A stretch of 64,000 nucleotides of DNA from Trichosphaerium sp. ATCC 40318 (lineage: Eukaryota > Discosea > Flabellinia > Trichosidae), in the NCBI GenBank assembly GCA_038496445.1, contig JALMLS010000561.1:62001-126000 (forward strand). Direction: 5' to 3'. Below the pieces are notes generated by a model, which saw nothing but the letters and a program-made list of their open reading frames with translations, made no database searches and was not told the DNA's origin. The position numbers were made by a program, and so were the translations under genes. Of the stretch, positions 46,790 through 57,895 are shown piece by piece (within the stretch, counting starts at the first letter, position 1; every line of letters starts with the position of its first letter).

Positions 46790-47730
46790 GATAGGGCCGA
46801 GCAGACATCCTCTCCTTAATAACCCACAGAGCACCCCACTCCATTGACAACGGCGTACACTGGAACACCGGCCAAAGGACACTCGAGACCAAGTAACTGT
46901 ACCAGTTCATGCCAGTTTCTCTCAGTCTAACATGATCCTAGATTGATGTTTGTGTTGAGAATCAGGTACGATACCTCGAGGCACTGAATTCTCTCATCAA
47001 CTTCAAATCATGTCGTTATTTTCTATTTAGAAAGCGCCAAGAGAACACACACTCCTTTTGCTTTCCATTATCTCATGAATCCAGAAATCCTTTTGTACCT
47101 CCAAGTCTATCCACGAAATAAATTGTGGGATATCACAAAGTTGTAGCATTTGTCGTGCTGTTTAGAGGTTCGTGATTTTGGATTGAATTGCTACACGTTG
47201 AACCGAGATATTGGAGGTGTAGTGAAAGCAATGACAATGCACATGTAGTAGAGGTAACGGCACCTATCAACATCCAACTTTGGTTTCATTTTGTTCGTTT
47301 TCAAATGAGTAATTTATTAAACACGATTAGAAACGCTAAGACGCTCTAGTGTATGCCTCTAACGCTGTGAAAGCGTTTACTTCAGTTGGATATTTAACGG
47401 TTAAACTCAAATTCAAAAAAATGGATACCGCTCGAATTCCACCTTACTTTGAACCAGTATTGTTGTAATACTATCGCTTTTATTTCATGTGAAGCAAGGA
47501 AATTTAATTTGTAAGCGGTTAGGTTGAACAGGCTTCTACAACCGTAAACAGGCGTTTTGAAAAGAAAAACATTAAGAACAACGCGTGGAACAGAGAAATT
47601 CGATATAGAAAACAGTTTTTGTAGCGATAGCGAAACGATTTGTAGATCACGTTTTTTTACCGAATTTTACATCAAAACTGTTCAAAATGTTATAAATCAT
47701 ATATTTACACTGCTGATGATAACTTGCCGG
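46790..47730 (-). repeat. Dispersed repeat, copy B (inverted relative to copy A)
   Basis: Reverse complement of the block at 16.40-17.37 kb. The end with tagggccgagcagacatcct, ctccttaataacccacagag and the ctcgagacc core is nearly identical to copy A. Divergence rises toward 47.7 kb. Translated frames in it mirror those in A but are interrupted differently, arguing against a protein-coding role. A and B are about 29 kb apart and in inverted orientation. Confidence 0.8.
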
Positions 47731-48420
47731 TGCATTTTGGGTGATACAAACTCAAGTACGTGTAAAATCTCTTTTTGGCTCTCAAATAAGCTCAAACACT
47801 TCGTGACGCCTGAATAACACTGACGAATTGCTCCAGTTCACTTACGACAGAAGCCATTGTATTTTCACTTAATTCGACTAACGTGATTTTCTCGTGTCTT
47901 TATTGCATAGAATTACGACTGACTGATTCAAGCGTTTACAACCAACTGAGTATCAACGTATGAATGACATATTAGATTCACACGTAGTTTTTTTGTAGTT
48001 GTTACACTTCACGCTTCACGTTGATTGACAGTAACTTCACAGTTAACATCCAGTTAAATTGTTAGTATCATAGAATGAAGGATGTTGTAAAAAAAAGCAC
48101 GTGAAAGTAAAAATGCACGAGTTTTCTGTTTAGTTTTTCAATTGCTTACGTACTCTACAACAACTGTCTACCATTCAAAAATTCATCTAGTATAATACAG
48201 CGTTACTACAGTTATCAAGAAGAAGTTTAAGATGCTACAGCAGTTACAAAGAATTCGTCACCAGCTGTGTTGATGAATGCTCTTTAGAATTCTAGAACTT
48301 ACCCGCTTATACCTACGTTTAACCCCTTGTCCGATTACCAATCTTACGATTATTAGAAGTACCTGCCACCTATACACCAGCTACAAAAACAACAAGCTTA
48401 CAATTTACTTTCAAGCGACT
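47731..48420. other. Intergenic
   Basis: No supported gene. A longer upstream reading of the next frame exists from 48277, but its residues do not continue the repeat pattern. Confidence 0.4.
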
Positions 48421-49222
48421 ATGTTTGTTGATAATAAACTGCATGGAGAACGCAACGAATGGCATGCAGTTCGTACACGGTACAACTCGGAGTTGCAAAA
48501 ACACGGGGTATGGACATACTGGCGCAGCGACGGAATGAAGATACGATGTACGATGGCCAACGGTAAACGGCATGGTACATGGAAGGAGTGGTTTGGCGAT
48601 GGACAACTCAAGGTACAATGTATTATGGTAAAGGGTAAACGACACGGAGAACTAAACGAGTGGTATCCCAATGGACAACCAAAGACGCAATGTGATATGA
48701 TCAAAGGTAAACTGAAAGAGTGTGGCACATACTAGGGTCTGACGACGACAACGAGGAAGACAATGTCGTAGAAGGTGAGGAATCGAAAACTGAACAAGTT
48801 TTTTACAAAGAAAACGTTTTTTGAAAACAATCTAAAGTCTTACCGATAGAAAAACCGCAAAGTTTTTTTTTTTTTTTTGTAGGTGTGAGGCAAACCAACC
48901 ACCTCAGTAGCTCGTCACATGGAATAGCAAATACTTTAGCTACAAAGCTGCATATACCGTATGAACCGATATATACGTTGAAAGATTGGAGACAGCTACT
49001 GGGAGAAGCCTCACAAGGCTTTGTGTTAAAACTGTTTTTTTTTTTTCACACTAATGGTTGTAGAGGCAAATATACCAGAACATGGTATCAGATTCTGAAA
49101 CAAATCGCATAAGTCTCGAATTTCATAGGCTTGCAAAAAAACGTCACTTGCCTTACACGCCAGTAAAGACGATAAAAGGCTGGCGTAAACTGCTCGGGAA
49201 CCCACCTAAGGATCAGTACTAG
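48421..49222 (+). CDS. MORN_2/YwqK-type repeat protein with duplicated LPY..WRxLLG motif
   Basis: ATG 48421 begins MFVDNKLHGERNEWHAV. Units of the form GKRHGxWKEWxxDGQLKxQC follow (KHGVWTYWRSDGMK, KRHGTWKEWFGDGQLKVQC, KRHGELNEWYPNGQPKTQC), the MORN_2 pattern. A 29-nt intron (gtaaactg...actag) then gives an acidic stretch GSDDDNEEDNVVEG. After a GTGAGG intron comes ANTLATKLHIPYEPIYTLKD, WRQLLGEAS, and after another, EFHRLAKKRHLPYTPVKTIK, GWRKLLGNPPKDQY. The last two are copies of one ~25-residue motif, not recognised elsewhere. Exon joins were chosen by frame and motif continuity. Function unknown; MORN_2 repeats usually mediate protein or membrane contacts. Confidence 0.6.
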
Positions 49223-50093
49223 TGTCTAAGCATCAAAAGTGCAAGCAAACAAATCGCCTTGGCGATGAGGAAAGTTGTTAGCAGGGGATAATGTGTGACA
49301 TTGAGCGTGAAAATATGCATTTTACTTTGCTTGAGTATGGCACAATAGCAGCTGAAATTTTGCAAGTCACAAAGGATAGTCTTTTCCCTTTGTTTATCTT
49401 CGTTTTGGTTTTTTTTTGAGTGAAACCGTCTGACATTTTTGGCAGTACTTGAGCTGCTTTGCGATACAAGGTGTAAATATTTAGTGCTTTAGTTCACACC
49501 ACAGAGGTACTTTATGTGCTTTTAAGCAAGACAAAACAGTTAGCCTCTACTCCTTGATGACACATGAACTTGTACAACTTTCTCTTTGCTAAAAGATCGC
49601 AGAAGCAATCACATTTAATTAAGCTTCTACCTAATTAGACAAGAATTCAAAAAAACTTTACCATACCAAGATTGCCTCTACGAGACACGTCAGAGAATAT
49701 CTTGTTGATAGAGGCTTGCAATTGATTTTAAGGACAAGTAACCCTTTCAGTTTTGGTTGAATACCTTCACTGAATACAAAATAACATTTTTCAAACCTGT
49801 ACCGATGAAGTTGAGGAAGCTTGTAAAGGTACAACTTCTAAACACGTGATATTGTCAAAATACGCAAGATGTAGTCTCTCGAGGAAAGCAAACTTGAACA
49901 AGTTGAAAGTAGTAGTAATTAACTACTAATTGTCTCTTCAGTAAAAACAATATCAACAATAGACAAAACTGGTAGAGATGTTGTAATACATATATACTTT
50001 TGGTTACATCCAAACTTAAGAAGTGGTCCCAGAGCCTGCGCATATATTGGATGTGTACCATCTTGCGTGGTTCAACACCAACAAAAAAAAAAT
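49223..50093. other. Intergenic, about 0.9 kb
   Basis: No gene or RNA recognised. One acacgtga palindrome near 49842. Confidence 0.5.
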
Positions 50094-51878
50094 TTACACA
50101 TTAATTATTCTTGATGCAGCTTTTCTTATTCTATTCATAACCGCAAGTCCCTACACATTAAATATTTAGTAAAACTAATAAACCAATAAAAGAATCACAT
50201 GATTAAAATATTAATAAAGTGAGCAGTAGTACCTCTTTTTCTTCTGAAATACCTTCCATAAAAATAACATCAACTCCTTTTCCATCTAATTCTCTAAGCG
50301 CTTTAAATAAACCACGTGCAACTATATCAGGGTTTTTCCCATCTCCAAGTTTATATAAAATAAACTTTTCTGATTCTGTAAATGAACTTGGTATTGTAAT
50401 ACTATCAGGGAAAGTATGTATCAATCCAACAGATAATTTTTCATCTTCAACTGATTTTTTAAGTTCTGTTTTTAAGCTCTCTTCCATTGCTTTTAAATCA
50501 CTTCCTTCAAATAATACAACCTTATCATTACATTAAGGATATAATAAACAGTCTATTGTACGTACTTGAGCATTAGGGGAGTAATGTCGGTACTTCAAAC
50601 CTGGAGTTGCAGGTCGCTGTTCCATTGTAGGATCTGAATTTTTTTTATATAATTGTGTTTCAGGTAAAATCTCTCTTATTTGCTCTATAGTTACGCCACC
50701 AGGCCGTAATACTGTAGGAGGGTTCCTCATAGCATCTATAACCTACGATAAAGCCTTAGAATTGTTGAACTTGCTTCAGTTTTGAGTGCATTTGCTACAT
50801 TGTTTTTTTTTTCATTTTTAAACTTAGACTGAAACGCTAGTTCGTACTGTGCTTTCAACACCAACTTGACAAGCTCCTCCGTCTATAATACAACCAAGTC
50901 TACCTTGAAGATCATCAAATACGTGCTGTGCAGTTGTAGGACTTGGTCTTCCTGATAAATTTGCAGAAGGAGCAGCAACAGGTACTTTTGCTAAACTAAG
51001 CAGTTTTTGGCTAACTGGATGTGAAGGAAACCTTACAGCGACTGTATCTAGACCACAAGTCACAGTTTCAGCTACCTTAATGAACATGAGAAGGTATAAA
51101 TGCAACGACAGCGCGTCAAGCGCCTGTTTTTAACTGTAAAGTACCTTGCTTGTTTTTTTGAACAAAATAGTTAAAGGACCAGGCCAGAAAGCCTTCATTA
51201 ATGGTTTAACCTATAGGAATAGCGTAAATAATTTGTATTCTATGGTTCTAGGGAGTTTTGAAGCAACACTCAAGTTTTAGGTGCCATTCAGCGAAACGCT
51301 TGCACACTTTTTTTTTGTTGCAAAAGTATAGCGTACGCGTTCTGGTATATCACTAGCTAGTTCTGATAGCATTTCCAAGTCGCTTATGTGAACAATGAGT
51401 GGATTATCTGCAGGTCGGTTTTTAGCAGCGTATATCTGTATTCGATGGTTAATAGAGCGTATTAAGCGTTTAGTGTATTATTAAAATAGTTATGTTGTTA
51501 TAATCGCTGTTTACTGCTAGCAAGCTAGTTGTGCGACTTGTAATTCAACAGGCGCGTTTATAAAGTTTGTACGAGCTACTTTACCTTTTTTGCTGCATTA
51601 TCATCAAACGCATTCGCACCGAGACCATACACTGTTTCCGTAGGAAATGCAACTAATTCCCCTTTTTGTAATAGATCGGCAGCGTATTTAAAGTCTTCAT
51701 CGTTTAAGTTGTCTTTGTCGACTTTAATAACCTTTGTAGTCCATTTTGTGTCTTTTGGCTTGTTGTCTGCCATTACAACTCGTTTTAGTGATATATAGCG
51801 TCTGTTAATATTTTTATGGCGTCGGAGATTGCGTCCAACGAGTATTGGGTTTGTTGAGTGCCAGCACAGTTTCAGCAT
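50094..51878 (-). CDS. Threonylcarbamoyl-AMP synthase (Sua5/YrdC)
   Basis: Makes threonylcarbamoyl-AMP from threonine, bicarbonate and ATP, the first step of t6A37 formation in ANN-decoding tRNAs. Family blocks: ADLLQKGELVAFPTETVYGL; KNRPADNPLIVHI; KPLMKAFWPGPLTILF; TVAVRFPSHPVSQKLLSLAK; VPVAAPSANLSGRPSPTTAQ; IIDGGACQVGVESTV; VLRPGGVTIEQI; and the Sua5 C-terminal domain from TPGLKYRHYSPNA to GLAVMNRIRKAASRI. It is therefore a full Sua5, not just YrdC. Two starts are possible. ATG 51878 adds a basic, acid-free leader (MLKLCWHSTNPILVGRNLRR) typical of mitochondrial targeting, while an internal ATG near 51773 begins MADNKPKDTK for a cytosolic form. About six introns. Confidence 0.94.
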
Positions 51879-52130
51879 GAATTCACTTTGACCAAAATTG
51901 GCTTTTTCTGCGATATTTCTGGTAACGCTTTTCTCTCCACTGACTCAAACACATGGCAAGAAACTTAGTAGGTATTTATCCATCTTCCGAGAATACTAAC
52001 ACGTGACTTTTGCCACATATTTTGTTACATCATTTTTTTTTATTGTACAATTTTTTTGTTTCAGTTTGGAATCACCATTCAATATCTGGCCTACATCAAT
52101 ATTAAGGTAAATGTCAATACTGTTACACTC

Positions 52131-53589
52131 TTACCTTGACTCTTGTATTAATGCTACAAGACTCTTTGTAGTTTTATCCCACCAGTGTGGCACATATACA
52201 ACTGAAATACCCATACTTTCACAAATTTCTTTTTTTAGAGCATCACGTTTCTTTTGAACCTCTACAGGTCCAACATGAAGAAAAAAAGATTGACTTGCTC
52301 TAGAATGTTGTTCACCTAGAAATAAAATCAATTTCATTTGATTAACAGGCATAATGAGCCAGGGGTCAGTTGTACCTTGGTATTCAAGTGCTAAGTTAAG
52401 TTCTTTAATAAATACATCAATGATTACACGCATTTTTCCCGAATGAACAATGTACTCTTCTACTACTTCAAAGTCTGGGAAGATACGTTGTGCTTCCATA
52501 AAAACAACCCTACAAAAATGATGAGTACAAAGAGCTATCTGGTTAAAGGAGTGTACCTTTGTTGAGACTTTTTGGCTTTGTAGTTGAAATTGGACATTTC
52601 CCATTTAAAAGTAGGATGAAGGCTTCGTAAAGCAGCAGGGAATTGAGGTAATATACCGCCACCATTTAGTTCTATTAGTTGAGTATGAGATATTCTATAC
52701 CATCCCTCAGGAGAACTAATTTGGAGTGAATGCTCAGCACCTGCAGAATGTCAAAAACAAAAATTATAAGTTATATACATACGTTTCAAAAAGTTAACGA
52801 CAGCGCGGTTTGTCCAGTATCCAACTTTGTGAGTCCTTTCAGAACCTTTTCTAATATAGTATTGGTTTCTAATCATAGTGTAGATGTATACCTAAATCGT
52901 TCCAAGTTCCAATTGTGATCAGTGTAAGTCTGACTGATTATTGTAGCAAGTGAAAAATTGAATCTAAAAAAAAAAGTGTTAACTTTTTCGTGTCAGAAGA
53001 GTTGCTCACCTACTAAGCATCCCAGCTCCGGCATGTCTCCTAAACTCAGATATAGATACATTATACCAATCATTTAAATCATTAATAGCAAGTTTATCGC
53101 TCATATACTTCATGAAATCGAGACGATTTCGTTTAACAAACCAATATCCTCGTGAAACTTGCCTATTCGTGTAAAAAAAAAAAAGTCAAAACCAAAATCA
53201 CGTGTGTCATACTGAGTAGCGTATGCAACGTAAAACAACGTGTTAAATACCTACTTGAATTTCCAAGGTATCCAACCATGATGAGGGTACAACGCTTGAA
53301 GAACTTGGTGCAAAGAGTCGTTGTATCTACGAAATTTTTTCAAACAATCAGTAAATGCACTATTACTGGATTCGTTTTAGACTTACCGCCATAGTAATGA
53401 TCTTCCACCACTTTTACATGCATCTACATAAGTTACACTGTACCAATCGTCGAGTTTGTTGATTCCTAACTCAACAGCCATCTCATTTTCTAAAAACTCC
53501 TTCTGGTTCTTCACAGACGCCCAATATTCTCGTGGCTTACGTATTACGTCAACGAGATTGTCGTTGATATCTCGTCGGACTAATCTCAT
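52131..53589 (-). CDS. Triple DWY-repeat protein with C-terminal restriction-endonuclease-like domain
   Basis: Three tandem ~70-residue units share the pattern W...N...F......L.I...(D/E)(D/G)WY.(V/I).......GGG.LL....SL...L....P.H.W....F: REYWASVKNQKEFLENEMAV ... LDDWYSVTY ... ALYPHHGWIPWKF; GYWFVKRNRLDFMKYMSDKL ... LNDWYNVSI ... YTDHNW; GYWTNRAVVNFLKRAEHSL ... EGWYRISHT ... HPTFKW. The C terminus reads VFMEAQRIFPDFEVVEEYIV, MRVIIDVFIKELNLALEYQG, then after an intron GEQHSRASQSF, KKRDALKKEICESMGISVVY and VPHWWD. This matches Vsr/DUF559-like folds (D...E-x-Q core, LALEYQGEQH). Nuclease activity is inferred only. Repeat-plus-nuclease proteins of this kind occur in algae and amoebae without known function. 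Confidence 0.72.
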
Positions 53590-53914
53590 CAATTAATGAA
53601 TGAAACGCAGTTTAGGAATGTGTAAAAGCGTTTTCAATCGGTATAAAGTGATTTGGTTCTGAGTACGTTAAAACAATGCGTTATTTTACAATTTCACTTC
53701 TGAAGTGTATTTTAGAGCGTTTTAAATGCTATCAGACCTAAACCAGAAGTTTTTAACGTACCCAGTTTACGTGGAGCTGCAGGCTGCAAACAACGACTGT
53801 GTATACGTTTGAAACTCATAGTCTTGCTTCAAGTGTCAGGCATTGCGCCTGTATGCCAAATTAAAGCAGAATTTTTCAACAGCGGTCTTTATTGTTTGTG
53901 TTACGCCCTTAATC
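53590..53914. other. Intergenic, divergent promoter space
   Basis: Between the repeat/nuclease gene and the GH59 gene, transcribed apart. No other feature seen. Confidence 0.5.
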
Positions 53915-56900
53915 ATGCAGGAAATACCATTTATTATAGCCTTGATTGGGTTACTAGCTTGTACGTTCGTTTTAAACCATCCTAATAATTAACTAGTCCA
54001 CAGGCGTTTCAACTCACAGTTTAACATCAGTGAGCGTAGAGAAATGCCATAATGACATGAATAATCAAATATGGATCGTAAACACTGCCACAGGCCAAAT
54101 AAGGTAGAATGCATGCTTCTTTCTTTCAATGTTCGGTTCGCTGTTCCCTTATACTAAACCATGCTTCCAACCACGTGTTTGCGTTTAACACTGTTTTAGT
54201 TCTTCGACCGTTAGGATTGGTGATTCGTTTTACGATTCTCAATGGATACTGTCAGAAGGAAGGATAGTGTCAAAAGTACTTCATTCGGTTTTAGGAAAAG
54301 TAAACAGAGTATTTCTTTGTTTTTTTTGGTTCACACGTGACGAATACATCACGTTTTTTATGTTAGTTTGTTAATCTCATATTTCTTGCAGGTCAGTGAG
54401 AAGTGTATTGGTGTTACTACGTTGAGGAGTCCTGAAGCAAAGTAAACCGAATTTCGCGATTTATTTTAATTTTAAAATAAATAAAAAATTGCTCATTGAT
54501 GTGTTAGGCTTCAACTTGAAGATTGTGGTGCCAGAGAACAATGGGTATTTGATGAAGAGCATGGCTATATCATGTCGTTGATCACTAGCGAATGTCTGAC
54601 TTTCATTGATGCTCCTAATCATTATGTGGTTGATTTGAAACAAACTGAAAGAACTTTTGAAGGCGTTGGAGCGCTATCAGGTAACACCTTTTAATTGGTT
54701 TTGCTGGTACTGAAACCAAACAGGTGGCGGTGGTACTTCAAGGCTTCTTTTTGATTATCCAGAGCCTACACGTTCTGAAATTCTTGATATACTTTTTGTA
54801 CCTAATAAAGGTGCTTCATTGGATATTTTAAAAGTTGAAATTGGAGGTGATGCACAAGTACGTTGCAAGAGATATTCGCGTAATTGATGAAGCGTAGAGT
54901 ACAGAAGCAACTGAAGCAAGTCATATGCATACACGTGATGACCTTGATTTTAACAGAGGTAAGTAAATTCGCACAGGATGAAGCAAGTTTGCCCATTTTG
55001 TCTGTCCGTTTGTTCGTTAATTAATTTGATTCCAAGGCTATGAGTGGTGGCTCATGAAAGAAGCTAAGAAACGAAACCCTGATATTCTTCTTTATGGACT
55101 GGCTTGGGGTGAGCAACCAAGAAACTTTGGTTTATTTCATTTTTAAATATGAGTGTAACTTAAGTTTTTGATTTAGGAGCACCTGGATGGATAGGAGACG
55201 GGCATTACTATTCCGCTGATATTATTGAATACTTTATAACATGGATAAAAGGGGCTAAAACAGTTCATGGTTTAGATATAAACTACATTGGCATGTGGTA
55301 CGAGTTGCAAAAAATCGAAATAAGTTCGAACCGATTTTTATTTTTCATTTTATTTTCGTCTTTCTATCCACTCCAACAATCTCTGCTTGATAAAATGAGT
55401 CTAAAACCATATCAATTAATTGTCCGGTGGAACTGACGTTATAAATTGAATACGTTAGAGCTCTATTTTGGCTTTCAGTGTTGACTTCTTTAATCTTGTT
55501 TTTTTCTTGCTTTTTTGACTTTTTTCATCCGTTCAGGAACGAGCACCAACAGAATGATACTTGGATAAAAGAATATAGAATAGCTTTAAATGATGCTGGT
55601 TTTGAAAATATTGAGATTGTCGCACCTGATGGTAGATGGAATATTACAGAGGATATGTTAAAAGATAAGGAACTTTTTAACTCTATTTCAAAAGTTGGAG
55701 GACATTATCCTTTCAAGTACAATGACTTCGTTTCTGAAGAGTTTATGGTACGTTGTTTTAAATAACGCAATATATCTCTTTACCACCAGAGAGCACACTT
55801 TTGACACGAGTCATAAGCAATGCAAGTGAGAAATACTAAATTTAGGTCAAATCAAGCCTTAACATGCTTACACTTTTGCGACGTTTACCAGCTTCGAATA
55901 ATACTAATTTTTATTTCATAAGGCTACTGGTAAGACTCTATGGGCTAGTGAGTGCTGGGATTTGAGTAAAGTTGGTGATTGGGATGGTGCTATGCGATTG
56001 GCTCAAATGCTAAATGGAAACTACAATAAAGGCAAGATGACTGCATCAATCATTTGGTACATTAAGCTTAGCTCCATGTATCCGGCTGTATATTAACGAT
56101 ATCTAAGGAATCTTGTGTTCGGATGGTATAGTATCCTGCCATTCGCCCACGCTGTTGAAGGTGAAGCCTTAGTTATTATTTGTATTAAGATGTATTAGGT
56201 ACTGTTGGAGGTGCAGGGCATTCTTTAATGTATGCAAATGAGCCTTGGTCAGGTTATTACTCAATACAAGCTCCAATATACGTTGTGGCTCATACAACAC
56301 AGTTTACAGCGATAGGTACACTAAACATTACGACTTAACAAGCCACTTAAGTGCTGATCTAAAAACCAAGGCTGGAAGTACCTGTCATCATCAAATGAAG
56401 GTAATCTTACTGGTGGTGGTACATATGTTGCTCTTAGTGATGGGAAAGACTTATCTATTATCGTCGAAACATACAAAGTAAAAACCAAGCAAAACGCTTT
56501 TTTTCAGTTAAAAAATGCAGCAGCAATAACATTAATGCATGTTTGGTATGCTTATCGTTCTCATAAAATGCTTGCTTATTCTCCTGAGGGTAACAAACAA
56601 AACACATTGGTTCGAACAGCTCGAAGATGTTCAAGTACGCGATGGCATAATTGGACCAATCAGTATAGACTATGACGCTGTGTACACTATTTCGACAACA
56701 GAAGGACAGGTAACACCACTTTTTTTTGTTAAAGGAGGAACTCACAGAACGTCTTAGAGTAAGCCCCCAGTATCTGATATACCTAAATCAAAACCATTTC
56801 CTATTCCTTACATAGATGATTTTGAAAAGGTACTACTTCCTTAGAGTTATGGACCGAAGACTTTTGGTTTGCTAATTTTGAAAAACAGTATGAAGAAAAC

Positions 56901-57637
56901 GCAACTGTAAGATACTTTGCAGATCAAGGAGGTTCATGGGCTTCTTCAAAATCGCCAAGTGATCCTAATAATATGGTATTTAAACAAGTGGTTATACAGC
57001 CGCCAATACCATGGAGTAGAAACCCAACACCAGGCACGTGCTCACAATCTGAATCAATTGTATTTTCTGAAACGAAATCTTTTCGATTCACGTATTGACT
57101 GATACTACAACTTTGCCGCAACACTAGCGTTATAAATAAAAGTTGCTTGTTGTTTTGTTCGTGTGGTTTCTGAATAGCAAGGAAGAAACTGCAACGCTCC
57201 TTTTTCTCACAGTGCTCTCGCACTTACAAACAACTTTAGTATCTATTCTTGGTGATAGGACATGGACTGATTATTGTGTTCATGCTAAAACATACATGAC
57301 GTCGACAGAACCAAGCGCTTTTATAGCTTTATACGGACGTATAGGAACGTTTGATACATTCACTGTCACACAGCCACCTGGTTACATCATCACCTTTTCG
57401 AGGAGAAGCGTAACTATATCCTCAGGCGAGAACGTTATCTTCAAAGGAGTTGCTTCTTTTCCTTTAGAAAAATGGCACTCAATATCAGCTTGTTTCAAAG
57501 GGGACCTTATATCCGCTTCTTTAAATGGAATAACTATAGCAACCGTTCATGATAAAGAATATGAAGAAGGCTTAACTGGTTTAGCTTCAGGGTGGCATTA
57601 CGCATTTTTTGATGAGTTTTCAATAAAAGAAACTTAA
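53915..57637 (+). CDS. GH59 galactosylceramidase-like glycosidase with N-terminal beta-trefoil lectin domain
   Basis: GH59 enzymes remove galactose from galactolipids in lysosome-like compartments. [16 protein letters not shown] is a signal peptide. The first ~150 residues form a ricin-type beta-trefoil pattern ([64 protein letters not shown]). The catalytic part starts [20 protein letters not shown]. Acid/base Glu is in INYIGMWNEH and the nucleophile in [34 protein letters not shown] and a C-terminal lectin-like domain ([15 protein letters not shown] ... [20 protein letters not shown]) complete the family architecture. About 15 exons; the intron splitting GMW/NEH is ~240 nt, and the one at 57034 requires a GC donor (GCACGTGC). 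Substrate is inferred from the family. Confidence 0.88.
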
Positions 57638-57895
57638 TCAGTACGCCTTGGTGCAAAATGTTCAAACCTAGCGTTTTAGTTGAAGTTTGAAAGAGCACGT
57701 GGATTTGATTGAAGTGAAATTATTAGAGTTTCATGTCAAGAGTTTAAGCTATAAGTGAATCAGCAACACGCTTACTCAGCGCTCAATATTTGAGAAGGTG
57801 AACATGCTACTTTGGTTGACGTGAAACGACTTAACATTTGAAATATTTGCCAAGCGATCTACTTGTGATAAGATTGTGATAACTTCATTTCTGTT
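57638..57895. other. Intergenic
   Basis: Short spacer between GH59 and the second metallopeptidase, same orientation. One CACGTG near 57695. Confidence 0.5.
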
